Of a DNA stretch of 34,746 nt, positions 16,622-25,591 are shown one piece after another. Origin of the DNA: Paludibacteraceae bacterium. Lineage in GTDB: Bacteria; Bacteroidota; Bacteroidia; Bacteroidales; Paludibacteraceae. Position 1 is the first letter of the stretch. Every line of letters starts with the position of its first letter. Under the pieces are notes generated by a model. That model saw only the letters and a program-made list of their open reading frames with translations, made no database searches and was not told the origin of the DNA. Location: the NCBI GenBank assembly GCA_017632345.1, contig JAGBRL010000052.1:1-34746 (forward strand), read 5' to 3'. The position numbers and the translations under genes are program-made.

Positions 16622-16649
16622 AAGGAAGGCTGCTTGGCCTTCCTTTTTT
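16622..16649 (+). terminator. Intrinsic terminator after the TPR gene
   Basis: AAGGAAGGC (16622-16630) pairs perfectly with GCCTTCCTT (16637-16645) around a 6-nt loop and is followed by Ts to 16649. The remaining bases to 16775 hold only a weak inverted repeat (CTGTAAA/TTTACAG around 16655-16688) that could serve the converging lipoprotein gene. Confidence 0.88.
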
Positions 16650-16775
16650 GTGCACTGTAAAGAGAACTCTTCTTAGTAGTATTTTACAGCCGTCGGTGTG
16701 ACAATGACCGAAACGGGCGCAATTATAAATTTCTTTCAATGGTTAATCATAATCCTCTTACTTTTCAATATTTCT

Positions 16776-17222
16776 TTAGTTGCTTTCGTCGATGATACGA
16801 ACCAAAGACCACTTGCCATCGTTTCTTTTGAATTCGTAAGTGGCATGGATTCCGGTCTCGATACCTTTTTCTATTGTGAGAAAAGCGCTGTCACTTTTAT
16901 ATTCGTGAAAAAACTCTGTAGTCTCAGTCGCGTTTCCATATAGCCAAATGGCTTTGCCGCTGCTGAAAATACTACAGTCTAAGAACTCGGTTCTTGGCTT
17001 CTCGTCTATTTCTATGATTTCCAGCACGAGAGGCTGTTTTGTATGCTCTTTCTGAAAATACAGGTCATTGTCAAATTTTGTCCAAAAATCACGCTGCTCT
17101 TCAGTCAGATTCGTCCATCCGTTACTTTCTTGCTTCACGCTCTTTGAGCCTTCGCACGAAGATGCAAAAAGAGTGAGAGATACTAAAAAAATCAAGTTCA
17201 GTTTGATGATGTGATGTTTCAT
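16776..17222 (-). CDS. Hypothetical lipoprotein
   Basis: The 148-residue protein begins MKHHIIKLNLIFLVSLTLFASSC. The lipobox FASSC with Cys23 predicts a lipid-anchored protein of the cell envelope. The ATG at 17222 is chosen over a TTG two codons earlier. The mature part is polar, with a segment SSGKAIWLYGNATETTEFFHEYKSD and a C-terminal YEFKRNDGKWSLVRIID that resembles the last strands of NTF2-like or DUF4348-type lipoproteins. That resemblance is weak and no family is claimed. It is 36 bases downstream of the aminopeptidase gene on the same strand and may be co-transcribed with it. Confidence 0.65.
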   Translation of the reverse strand: MKHHIIKLNLIFLVSLTLFASSCEGSKSVKQESNGWTNLTEEQRDFWTKFDNDLYFQKEHTKQPLVLEIIEIDEKPRTEFLDCSIFSSGKAIWLYGNATETTEFFHEYKSDSAFLTIEKGIETGIHATYEFKRNDGKWSLVRIIDESN

Positions 17223-17258
17223 GTTCAATTATAAATTGTTTCTAATTTAAACCTTTAA

Positions 17259-19028
17259 TTATATATCGCACCTGTTCTTCAGCCAAAGTTTTTCCTCTTC
17301 AGAAATATGAGGCGCGACAGAGTTGTAAACGTTTTGATGATATATGCAGAGCCACTCCTTTTCGGCTGAGCTTAGCTGGCTGAAGTTTATCAGTTTTTTG
17401 TCGAAAGGGAAGAGCGAAAGAGTTTCGAATTTAAGAAATCCGTCGAACGACTCGTGTTCTGTTACAAGCACCATGTTTTCAAGTCTGATGCCGTATTTGC
17501 CGGTGCGGTACACGCCAGGCTCGTTAGACAGCAGCATTCCTTGTTCCAAGGCAATACCGTTATCTCTTGGCCTTATGTTTTGAGGACCTTCGTGAACGCA
17601 CAGAAAATGCCCTATGCCATGTCCGGTGCCGTGTCCGTAATTAAGTCCGCAATTCCAGAGGAACTGTCTTGCGAGGCAGTCGAGCTGAGAGCCGTGAGTG
17701 CCGGCCGGAAATATTGCGGAAGCAAGCGCTATATGTCCTTTTAGCACCGCAGTATAGTCGTTTTTCTGTTGTTCTGTCGGATTGGAGCTGCCGATGAATA
17801 CAGTGCGAGTAATGTCGGTAGTTCCGTCAAAATAGTTGCCGCCGGAGTCAACAAGCAGCATGTTTCCGGAGGTGATGTCGGAGGCGTTAGCTTCGTCAGC
17901 TTTGTAATGCACAATGGCGCCATTCGCACCAAAGCCGGCGATGGTTCCGAAACTTTCGCAGAAGAAATTATCTTGCTCTTCGCGGCAGTTCTTCAGTTTC
18001 TCCGAAAAGGAAAACTCAGTAACTTTTTTGCCGAGTGAAATTTGTTTTTCGAGCCACATGAAAGCGCGGGTTAGTGCGGCCGCATCTCGCACAACAGCTC
18101 TTTTTACACCTTCAATTTCGACGTTGTTCTTCTTAGCCTTCATCAGTGTTATAGGAGAGCGTCCGAACATGAGATTTGCATTGCTCCCGAACAGGCTGAC
18201 GGTCTTTGAGTTCGCAGAATTTGGGTCGAGCCATACTGTTTGTCCGTCGTTAATAGAAGATACAAACTTGAAAAAGTCGTCGTAAGGTCTGACCGTAATA
18301 TTGTCGAATATAGCCTTGCATTTGTCAATCTTTTCAATATCGATAAAAAGAGAAGTCTCTTGTTCCGATACAGCGACATAAGCAGAAACCACAGGGTTGT
18401 ATTTTACATCGTTCCCTCTGATATTTAAAAGCCATGCTATTTCGTCTAAGGCGCTGATTATCAAAATGTCGGCGTTGCTGTTCTTTGCCGTTTTGCGAAT
18501 GGAGTCCAATTTTTCAGCATGGTCAACTCCAGCGAAGTTTGCAGATAGAGCAAAAACATCATTATGAGCCTTCCTTTCAGAAAGTTCAGAAAACAGAGCG
18601 TTTTCAAAATTTAAATCAGAAGCGATGGATATACCTTTTTTAGACAGCTTTTCGGACATATTTGCAAATTCGGAGTAAGAGAACTGTAGGCTGTCGATGC
18701 CAACGCGGCAGTTGACCGGAGCTTTCTCTGCAAGCCAAGTCAGCCAGTCCGGCACGCCAAATTCGCCATCTCTGAACAATATGAACTCAGACCCGCTCAG
18801 TTGCAATTCAGCCTGCAGGTAATATCTGGAGTCTGTCCATAGGCAAGCTTCGTTATTAGTAACAACAACAGTGCCGGCAGAGCCGTCAAAGCCTGATATC
18901 CATTCTCTGCGTTTCCAGTTGTCAGGAACGTATTCGCTCAAATGCGGGTCTGACGAAGGTATTATATATGCGAATATGCCGTAGTCGGACATGTATTTTC
19001 TTAAAGTTGATAATCTGCTGTTTATCAT
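17259..19028 (-). CDS. pepP: Xaa-Pro aminopeptidase (M24B, aminopeptidase P)
   Basis: This metallopeptidase removes an N-terminal residue that precedes proline. At 589 residues it has the three-domain form shared with eukaryotic cytosolic APP1: two creatinase-like N-terminal domains (about 1-130 and 150-295) and a C-terminal pita-bread catalytic domain (from about 300). The metal ligands are visible: Asp394 and Asp405 in VDSGGNYFDGTTDITRT, the His of GHGTGHGIGHFL, the Glu of SNEPGVY and the Glu of IRLENM. There is no signal peptide, so it is probably cytosolic. A near-consensus promoter and a hairpin lie in its leader. The symbol follows the family; a more exact orthology is not established. 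Confidence 0.93.
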   Translation of the reverse strand: MINSRLSTLRKYMSDYGIFAYIIPSSDPHLSEYVPDNWKRREWISGFDGSAGTVVVTNNEACLWTDSRYYLQAELQLSGSEFILFRDGEFGVPDWLTWLAEKAPVNCRVGIDSLQFSYSEFANMSEKLSKKGISIASDLNFENALFSELSERKAHNDVFALSANFAGVDHAEKLDSIRKTAKNSNADILIISALDEIAWLLNIRGNDVKYNPVVSAYVAVSEQETSLFIDIEKIDKCKAIFDNITVRPYDDFFKFVSSINDGQTVWLDPNSANSKTVSLFGSNANLMFGRSPITLMKAKKNNVEIEGVKRAVVRDAAALTRAFMWLEKQISLGKKVTEFSFSEKLKNCREEQDNFFCESFGTIAGFGANGAIVHYKADEANASDITSGNMLLVDSGGNYFDGTTDITRTVFIGSSNPTEQQKNDYTAVLKGHIALASAIFPAGTHGSQLDCLARQFLWNCGLNYGHGTGHGIGHFLCVHEGPQNIRPRDNGIALEQGMLLSNEPGVYRTGKYGIRLENMVLVTEHESFDGFLKFETLSLFPFDKKLINFSQLSSAEKEWLCIYHQNVYNSVAPHISEEEKLWLKNRCDI

Positions 19029-19052
19029 TGTTTTGCGAGTTAAATAGAAAAT

Positions 19053-19080
19053 GGCTGTGAAGTTTATTCAAAGCACAGCC
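19053..19080 (-). promoter_or_regulatory. Hairpin at the predicted 5' end of the pepP transcript
   Basis: GGCTGTG (19053-19059) and CACAGCC (19074-19080) form a perfect 7-bp stem around a 14-nt loop. It lies in the leader of the aminopeptidase gene, starting at about the predicted first transcribed base. It has no T-run on the minus strand, so it does not look like a terminator. Confidence 0.5.
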
Positions 19081-19086
19081 GATGTG

Positions 19087-19094
19087 CAAAAGTA
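19087..19094 (-). promoter_or_regulatory. -7 promoter element for pepP
   Basis: Read on the minus strand this is TACTTTTG, an exact TAnnTTTG match, followed by CACATC as often seen in Bacteroidetes promoters. The expected -33 TTG about 20 nt upstream is only TTC. Transcription would start near 19081, about 50 bases before the pepP start codon. Confidence 0.5.
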
Positions 19095-19206
19095 AAAAAA
19101 TAGTTTCTAAAAGAGAAGTTTAACTGGCGAATTGTAAAAAGTTTTCAAAAACAGTCGGAGGAAAAGAAAAAAAACGTATCTTTATAAACTTGAAAATAGA
19201 AAAAAT

Positions 19207-20568
19207 ATGGCAAAGGTAAAGTCAGTTTTTGTATGTCAGAATTGCGGAGCGGAAGCTCCCAAGTGGGTGGGCAAGTGTCCGGCTTGCGGCGAGTGGAACA
19301 GTTATGTGGAGGAGATTGTCCGTAAGGAAGGCGGGTCGGTCAAGAGCGCGTCGTTTGTGGCCGAATCGACCAAGTCCAAGCCGATTCTGATCAGGGAGGT
19401 TGAAATATCCGAGGAGCCGCGTATGGACACCGGCTGCGGAGAGTTTAACAGAGTTCTTGGCGGCGGCATTGTGCCAGGGTCTCTGACGCTGATTGGCGGC
19501 GACCCCGGAATAGGCAAGTCAACGCTTGTGCTTCAGATTGTGCTTAACATCAAAGGACGCAGAACGCTTTACGTGTCGGGAGAGGAAAGTGTCAAGCAGT
19601 TGAAACTCAGAGCAGAACGACTGAAGTTTGACAATCCGGAGTGCTTTATTGTGAGCGAGACGTTATTGGAGCAGATATTTATTCATGCGCAGAACATACA
19701 GCCGGATTTGTTGATTATAGACTCTATTCAGACAATATCGACAGAGATGATAGAGTCGTCGCCAGGCAGCGTGTCGCAAGTCAGGGAGTGTTCGGCGGCT
19801 ATACTGAAATACGCAAAGGAGAGCGGAGTGCCGGTGCTTCTCATCGGACATATAAACAAAGAGGGCAGCATAGCCGGACCTAAGGTGTTGGAGCATATAG
19901 TGGACACGGTGTTGCAGTTTGAGGGGGACCAGCATTATATGTACCGCATTTTGCGCTCTATAAAGAACCGTTTTGGCAGCACGGCCGAGCTAGGCATATT
20001 TGAGATGATGCAGAGCGGACTGAGGGAGGTCAGCAATCCGTCGGAACTCTTGCTTTCGCAGAGCCAAGAGGAGCTGAGCGGCACGGCCATAGGTGCGACG
20101 ATAGAGGGTGTCAGGCCGTTCATCATAGAGGTGCAGGCTCTTGTCAGCACAGCTGCATACGGAACGCCGCAGCGTTCGGCAACAGGATTTGACATTAGAA
20201 GGCTGAACATGCTTCTTGCGGTGCTGGAGAAGCGTGTAGGCTTCAAACTTTCTCAGAAGGACGTTTTTCTGAATATCGCGGGAGGATTGAGGGTGAACGA
20301 CCCGGCTATTGACCTTGCTATAATATGCGCAATACTTTCGTCGAACATGGATATTGCGATAGACCGGAGCGTGTGCCTTGCCGGTGAGGTTGGCCTGACC
20401 GGTGAGATTCGTCCGGTAAACAGAGTGGAGCAGCGGATCTTGGAGGCGGAGAAACTTGGCTTCAAGCGCATCATAATTCCGGACTTTAAAAATTTGCAGA
20501 TAAAGCCGAATATCGAGATTGTAAGGGCAAAAAAGGTGGAAGATGCTTTCCGCTTGTTGTTCGGATAG
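19207..20568 (+). CDS. radA: DNA repair protein RadA (Sms)
   Basis: RadA is a RecA-like hexameric helicase that drives branch migration in recombination repair. The 453-residue protein is of normal length and contains every family mark: the zinc ribbon Cys10/13/24/27 (CQNCG...CPACGEWNS), Walker A GGDPGIGKST at 97-106, the Walker B segment DLLIIDSIQT, the RadA-specific KNRFG at 253-257, and a C-terminal Lon-protease-like domain (about 285-453) without a visible proteolytic Ser-Lys dyad. Upstream, TATCTTTA at 19177-19184 resembles a -7 element, but no -33 partner is evident. Confidence 0.97.
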   Translation: MAKVKSVFVCQNCGAEAPKWVGKCPACGEWNSYVEEIVRKEGGSVKSASFVAESTKSKPILIREVEISEEPRMDTGCGEFNRVLGGGIVPGSLTLIGGDPGIGKSTLVLQIVLNIKGRRTLYVSGEESVKQLKLRAERLKFDNPECFIVSETLLEQIFIHAQNIQPDLLIIDSIQTISTEMIESSPGSVSQVRECSAAILKYAKESGVPVLLIGHINKEGSIAGPKVLEHIVDTVLQFEGDQHYMYRILRSIKNRFGSTAELGIFEMMQSGLREVSNPSELLLSQSQEELSGTAIGATIEGVRPFIIEVQALVSTAAYGTPQRSATGFDIRRLNMLLAVLEKRVGFKLSQKDVFLNIAGGLRVNDPAIDLAIICAILSSNMDIAIDRSVCLAGEVGLTGEIRPVNRVEQRILEAEKLGFKRIIIPDFKNLQIKPNIEIVRAKKVEDAFRLLFG

Positions 20569-20599
20569 ATTTCTTTTTTATAAATCTTGGCGATTTTGG

Positions 20600-20630
20600 T
20601 TGTCTGTTTTCGCAATTATTTTTATATTTG
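20600..20630 (+). promoter_or_regulatory. Promoter of the hybrid two-component regulator
   Basis: TTG at 20600-20602 and TATATTTG at 20623-20630 match the Bacteroidetes consensus exactly with a 20-nt spacer. Transcription would start near 20634, giving a leader of about 128 bases. The leader includes a 6-bp hairpin, TCTGAC/GTCAGA, around 20711-20736. Confidence 0.72.
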
Positions 20631-20761
20631 ACACTATTAAGGTTGATTTGTTGGACAGCTTATTGTTCTGATTTGTAGAAGTGCAGGCGTAGTATGGGGT
20701 GTTTTTTTATCTGACGAAAAGAATATTTGGTCAGACAGTGTTATTCTAATATCATGGTTTT

Positions 20762-23700
20762 ATGAATAGGTTCTTGTCATTCTTTTTGATACTAATGTGT
20801 TGTGTGATTGATTGTTACGCAACAGCTCTCATATCATCTCGTTTTGATAATTTTTCACAGAAGGACGGGCTGTCGAATAATGTTGTGCAATGTGTTTTTC
20901 AAGACAAGTCCGGTTTGATGTGGTTTGGCACAAGTCAGGGACTGAACATGTATGACGGTTACCGTTTCAAGATTCACAGAAACGCAGAAGGCGACGAGTC
21001 GTCAATAAGAGGAAACCTTGTGCGCTGCGTCTTTCAAGATTCGAAAGGACGGTTTTGGGTTGGGACAGAGAGCGGCGGTCTGAACAGTTTTGATGTGCAG
21101 AGAGAGGTCTTTTCGTCGGTCAAGATGGAGAATGGAGAGGGCGCGTATTCTGCAAATTGCATAAAGGAGGGTGCAGACGGACGGATTTGGGTCGGCACAG
21201 AGCAGGGGCTTGCATTTCTCAACGAAAAGGGAAATTTGGAATTTTATATAGTAAAATCTCCTGGCTATGAGGGTGTTGCGGATATAAGGGATATTCATAT
21301 AGATGTGAACGGAAATATTTGGATGGCAAGCACGAGGCAGGGGCTTTGCTTTTTGTCGCCTAAGGACGGCACGTTCAAAGAGATTCCTCTGGAAGGCGGC
21401 TTGTCTGATGCGGACGAAGTTCAGACTGTTTTTCAGTCTAAGGACGGCACAATATGGGTTGGCACGTACTACTCAGGAGTTTTTATGGTTAACCCTAACA
21501 ATTTTGAAGCTAAGATTTTAAAGTCTTTCCCGTTCTCGGAGCGTGTTTCTACAGTGCGCGCTATAATAGAGGACAACGAAGGTATCTTGTGGTTTGGCAC
21601 GCGAGGCGGGCTTGTCGGGTATGACCGCAAGGAGAAACGTTACGGAAAGTTTGTGAATGATATTGATAATGAAATAACGCTTGTGCATAACTCTATAATA
21701 GACCTTTTTATCGATTCAAAGGGGGATTTGTGGATAGGCACGCGAGGCGGAATCAGTTATAAAAATCAGGAGAAGCAGAATTTCAGGCTTATTCGCGAGG
21801 CTAAAAACGACAACAGTTATTTGAATAATGACGAGGTTTACGCTTTGGCGGAGTGCCGTCAGAACGGAGAGGTCTGGATCGGGACTGAGTCCGGCGGTAT
21901 CAATATTCTGAATTTGAAGGCAAATAGTTTCAGCTATGTGACGAAGGAGAGAGGCGGACTGACTTCGGACTGTATTAAATGTTTCCTTGATAACGGAGAC
22001 TGTTTCTGGGTCGGAACGTATATGGGCGGCGTCAATGTGGTGGATAAGAGGACTAAGAGCGTGCGCCGTGTGTTTAGGCATGGTGAAGACGAAGCGTCAT
22101 TGTCGTCTGATAAGGTCTGGGATATTCAGAAGGACTCAGAGGGCAGAATCTGGCTCGCAACGTCAAAGGGGGTGGATATGTACAATTCGGAAACTGGCAA
22201 GTTTGTGCATTATAAGCATATAGCTCACGATGTGGAGACTTATTGGGTCAGAGAGGATAAAGATAAAGATTTGTGGATAGGTACATTGGACGAGGTTATT
22301 ATATATAATCCTGAGAAAGACAAGGTTACGCGTTTTACAGAACGTACACGCTCTTTCCTCCAGGACCTTAATGGAGAGTATTGGCTTGGAACTAACTCTA
22401 AAGGTCTGGCTTTGTATGACAAGCACACCGGCGCGATAAAGTATTACACGGAAAAGGACGGGCTTGCCAATAATCATGTGCAGACAATTTCGGAAAGCAA
22501 GGACGGAGCGCTGTGGATAACTACCATGAACGGTCTTTCTAAATTTGACAAGATAAAGAAAAACTTTAAGAATTACGACGGATATGACGGGCTGCAGGAC
22601 GCTCAGTTTTTATACAATGCGGCGTACAAGTTGTCTGACGGAAATCTGGTGGTAGGCGGTATTAATGGATTGAATATATTTGACCCGCTTAAAGTTAAGG
22701 CTAACTTTTTTGTGCCGCCTGTGATGATCACAGATTTCAGAATCTTCAATAAGCCCGTTTCAATTGGAGATGAGATAGACAGGAACATTCTCTATTGTGA
22801 TAAAATAAAGCTTCAGTATAATCAGAACATGTTCTCTTTCCAGTTTTCCGCTCTCTCTTATTCTAAGTCTGGAAAGAATCAGTATTGTTACAAGATGGAG
22901 GGTTTCGACAGCGACTGGATCTCTTCTGGCAATAAAAATTACGCGACTTACACGAATCTGAACCCCGGCACGTACCGTTTTTATGTGAAGGGCGCTAATT
23001 GCGACGGTAAGTGGAACGAGGAAATCAAGAGTGTGGAGGTTGAGATTTGTCCGCCTTTCTGGCTTACTTGGTGGTTCAAATTGCTTCTTGTGGCGTTGGT
23101 GGCCGGTGTCATTTTTGCGGTGATGAGGTTTTACATACATAAGACGAAGCTGGACAATGAGCTTATGTTTGAAAAGACTCGTTCCAGAAAATTGCATGAG
23201 ATAGAGATGATAAAGACAAATTTCTTTACAAATATATCGCATGAGCTGAGGACGCCGCTGACGCTGATTCTGGGTCCGCTGTCTCAGATTATAAGTAAAA
23301 AGAACATAGATGAGGATGTGCGCTCGCAGGCCGTTCTTGCAGAGAAGAACGCTAATATGCTGCTCAAACTTGTCAATCAGCTGCTGGACTACAGAAAGGT
23401 GGAGTCCGGCAAATTGCAGCTGCATATGTCGGCAGGCGACCTTGTGCCGTATGTGGACTCGGTGGTGCGCTCGTTCTCTAACCTTGCGGAGTCGAAGAAA
23501 ATAAAGCTCAGATTTACGCCTTTGGTTGAGGAACTGGAAATTCAGTTTGACGAAGATAAGATTAATAAAATTTTGAACAATCTGCTTTCTAACGCGATAA
23601 AATACACCGAAGAGGGAGGCTTGATAGAGGTTTGCCTGAATAAGAAAGAGCAGTACAAGTTTGAGAGCGAGGTTGTGGCGGACTGCTATGAAATCATTGT

Positions 23701-24736
23701 CAAGGATAACGGTGTAGGCATTCCGCCTGAAAGTCTGGGCAAGATTTTTAACCGTTTCTTTCAGAACTCTACGTCAGACACATCTATCGGCACAGGTATA
23801 GGCCTCTCTATAATCAAGGAGTTCGTGACGCTTATGGAGGGAGACGTGGACGTTGACAGCGTTGTTGGCGAAGGCACAAAGTTCACAATCCATTTGCCTG
23901 TAATACTACAGGAGCAAATGGCGGAAGAAGAGCATGAGCAGGATAAGGCAGAGGGTGATATTGACGTTAAGAAGGAGCGTAAGATATTGCTGGTTGCAGA
24001 GGATAATGCAGACTTGCGCCGTTTTGTGGTTTCATCTTTCGAAGGCGAGTATGAAGTGCGTCAGGCTGAAGACGGAGCGGCGGCGTTCGACTTGGCTCTT
24101 GAAATTATTCCGGACGCTGTTATCACGGACTTTATAATGCCTAAGATGTGCGGAGATGAGCTTTGCCGAAAACTTAAAAAGAACGAGCGGACCTCTCATA
24201 TTCCGATAATACTGCTTACTGCGGTGACTTCTAAAGAGACGGAGCTGGAGGGGTTGAAGGCTGGCGCGGACGATTATATAACCAAGCCGTTTGACATTAA
24301 TATGCTTCGCCAGAAATTGGAGAACCTTATTCAGATGCAGGAGAATCTGCGCAAGAGGTTTAAGTGCGACATGATACTTGAACCTACCAACGTGACGCTG
24401 GTGTCGCCAGACGAGCGTTTCTTGAATAAGATGATGGAGGTTGTGGAAAAGTATATTTCAGATCCGGAACTTGATATAGAGAAATTTGCTCAGGAAGTTG
24501 GCGTGAGCCGTATGCAGCTGTACCGAAAGGTTGACGCGCTGACAAATATGACGGTCAAGGAGTTTATCCGAAACGTGAGAATAAAGAGGGCGTACCAGCT
24601 GCTTGAGCAAAATACGCTCACGGTGTCGGAGGTCGCATACGAGGTTGGATTTAAGGATATTGCATACTTCCGCAAATGCTTCAAGGCTCAGATGGGCATA
24701 AATCCGTCAGAGGTTGCAAAGGGTGATGCAGAATGA
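20762..24736 (+). CDS. Hybrid two-component system sensor/regulator (propeller-HisKA-HATPase-REC-AraC)
   Basis: This is a one-protein signalling system of the HTCS type that Bacteroidales use mainly to sense glycan fragments. In order along 1324 residues: a signal peptide; about 13 periplasmic Reg_prop propeller repeats of the form D-x-x-G-x-x-W-x-G-T (such as DKSGLMWFGT and DSKGDLWIGT) to about residue 620; a Y_Y_Y domain (about 690-765); one membrane segment (about 770-795). Then comes HisKA with His827 in NISHELRTPL, and HATPase_c with DNGVGIPP and GTGIGLSII. A receiver follows with Asp1123 in VITDFIMPKM and Lys in ITKPFD. An AraC-type DNA-binding domain (about 1225-1318) ends the protein. 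All catalytic residues are intact. No SusC/SusD pair or carbohydrate-active operon adjoins it, so the ligand and target genes are unknown. Confidence 0.95.
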   Translation: MNRFLSFFLILMCCVIDCYATALISSRFDNFSQKDGLSNNVVQCVFQDKSGLMWFGTSQGLNMYDGYRFKIHRNAEGDESSIRGNLVRCVFQDSKGRFWVGTESGGLNSFDVQREVFSSVKMENGEGAYSANCIKEGADGRIWVGTEQGLAFLNEKGNLEFYIVKSPGYEGVADIRDIHIDVNGNIWMASTRQGLCFLSPKDGTFKEIPLEGGLSDADEVQTVFQSKDGTIWVGTYYSGVFMVNPNNFEAKILKSFPFSERVSTVRAIIEDNEGILWFGTRGGLVGYDRKEKRYGKFVNDIDNEITLVHNSIIDLFIDSKGDLWIGTRGGISYKNQEKQNFRLIREAKNDNSYLNNDEVYALAECRQNGEVWIGTESGGINILNLKANSFSYVTKERGGLTSDCIKCFLDNGDCFWVGTYMGGVNVVDKRTKSVRRVFRHGEDEASLSSDKVWDIQKDSEGRIWLATSKGVDMYNSETGKFVHYKHIAHDVETYWVREDKDKDLWIGTLDEVIIYNPEKDKVTRFTERTRSFLQDLNGEYWLGTNSKGLALYDKHTGAIKYYTEKDGLANNHVQTISESKDGALWITTMNGLSKFDKIKKNFKNYDGYDGLQDAQFLYNAAYKLSDGNLVVGGINGLNIFDPLKVKANFFVPPVMITDFRIFNKPVSIGDEIDRNILYCDKIKLQYNQNMFSFQFSALSYSKSGKNQYCYKMEGFDSDWISSGNKNYATYTNLNPGTYRFYVKGANCDGKWNEEIKSVEVEICPPFWLTWWFKLLLVALVAGVIFAVMRFYIHKTKLDNELMFEKTRSRKLHEIEMIKTNFFTNISHELRTPLTLILGPLSQIISKKNIDEDVRSQAVLAEKNANMLLKLVNQLLDYRKVESGKLQLHMSAGDLVPYVDSVVRSFSNLAESKKIKLRFTPLVEELEIQFDEDKINKILNNLLSNAIKYTEEGGLIEVCLNKKEQYKFESEVVADCYEIIVKDNGVGIPPESLGKIFNRFFQNSTSDTSIGTGIGLSIIKEFVTLMEGDVDVDSVVGEGTKFTIHLPVILQEQMAEEEHEQDKAEGDIDVKKERKILLVAEDNADLRRFVVSSFEGEYEVRQAEDGAAAFDLALEIIPDAVITDFIMPKMCGDELCRKLKKNERTSHIPIILLTAVTSKETELEGLKAGADDYITKPFDINMLRQKLENLIQMQENLRKRFKCDMILEPTNVTLVSPDERFLNKMMEVVEKYISDPELDIEKFAQEVGVSRMQLYRKVDALTNMTVKEFIRNVRIKRAYQLLEQNTLTVSEVAYEVGFKDIAYFRKCFKAQMGINPSEVAKGDAE

Positions 24737-24737
24737 T

Positions 24738-24765
24738 AAAAAGCCGCTATGACGCGGCTTTTTTT
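24738..24765. terminator. Bidirectional terminator between converging genes
   Basis: AAAAAGCCGC (24738-24747) pairs with GCGGCTTTTT (24754-24763) around a 6-nt loop. T-runs follow on both strands, so it can end the regulator gene and, read the other way, the NlpC/P60 gene. Confidence 0.88.
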
Positions 24766-24792
24766 ATGTGTTTTGCAGAGACGCGCCTTCTG

Positions 24793-25575
24793 TTATTTCA
24801 TGATCTTAAGTGTCTGTCCCAACGATATGTTGTTGCCGTCCAGACCGTTCCATCTCTGAAGTTCTTCGACTGTGCAGCCGTATCTTTTTGAAATGTTATA
24901 AAGTGTGTCGCCTTTCTGCACAATGTGTTCGCTGAAACTGCGGTCCTGCGTTGCAGGAGCGTCGTCTCTGTCTTTAGTTTCTTCTTTAAGCTCTTCAAGT
25001 TCTTCTTCCTGCTCTTTGGCTCGTTTTTCAGCCTCTTTCAGCTCTTTTTTCCGAGTTTTTGCGATGCGTTTCAGTTCCTTGCGGATTTTTCTGTCGGTCG
25101 TTATCCTTCGGGCGGTTTTGTATCTTTTTTTGAAGTATTCAACGTCGCCGTTTTCAACTATGATTCCGGAGGAAGTCGAGGCATGAATAAACTTGAACGA
25201 TTTGCCAGAGCCTTTCTCAACAACTATGCCGACGTGCCCGATTTTGCGTCCTTTGGAGCCTTTGAAAAAGACGAGGTCGCCGGGCTTTAAATTTCGCCTT
25301 CTGACGCGCTCGCCATTGTCGGCTTGCTCTTTGGACGAACGGTTCAGCGTTATTCCGAGGTGCTTGTAGCAGAAGCGCGTGAAGCCGGAACAGTCGAACG
25401 CATAAGGGCCCTCTTTCCCGCTTTGGTAAGGCTTTTTCAGCTGCTTTTCGGCTATGTTCAGCATCTCTTCTATCGAAGAGACTTGCGGCACGTCCGAAAA
25501 CGGTTCGTAGCCTGCCGACAAAGGAAGGCTGACGAGAACGAGTAACGTTGACAGTATTATCTTTAGTCTGTTCAT
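24793..25575 (-). CDS. NlpC/P60 cysteine endopeptidase with C-terminal LysM
   Basis: This is a peptidoglycan hydrolase that cuts stem peptides in the periplasm. In 260 residues there is a signal peptide (1-21) and an NlpC/P60 domain (about 33-150). Cys62 lies in FDCSGFTRFCY, His114 in KIGHVGIV and His131 in FIHAS, the full catalytic triad. A strongly charged coiled-coil linker (about 160-205, Lys/Glu-rich) and one LysM repeat (216-259, HIVQKGDTLYNISKRYG) complete it. This order, catalytic domain first and LysM last, is less usual than LysM first. It is the last gene of a minus-strand operon, 16 bases after nnr. Confidence 0.93.
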   Translation of the reverse strand: MNRLKIILSTLLVLVSLPLSAGYEPFSDVPQVSSIEEMLNIAEKQLKKPYQSGKEGPYAFDCSGFTRFCYKHLGITLNRSSKEQADNGERVRRRNLKPGDLVFFKGSKGRKIGHVGIVVEKGSGKSFKFIHASTSSGIIVENGDVEYFKKRYKTARRITTDRKIRKELKRIAKTRKKELKEAEKRAKEQEEELEELKEETKDRDDAPATQDRSFSEHIVQKGDTLYNISKRYGCTVEELQRWNGLDGNNISLGQTLKIMK

Positions 25576-25591
25576 GATTTGTGCGTCCGTT

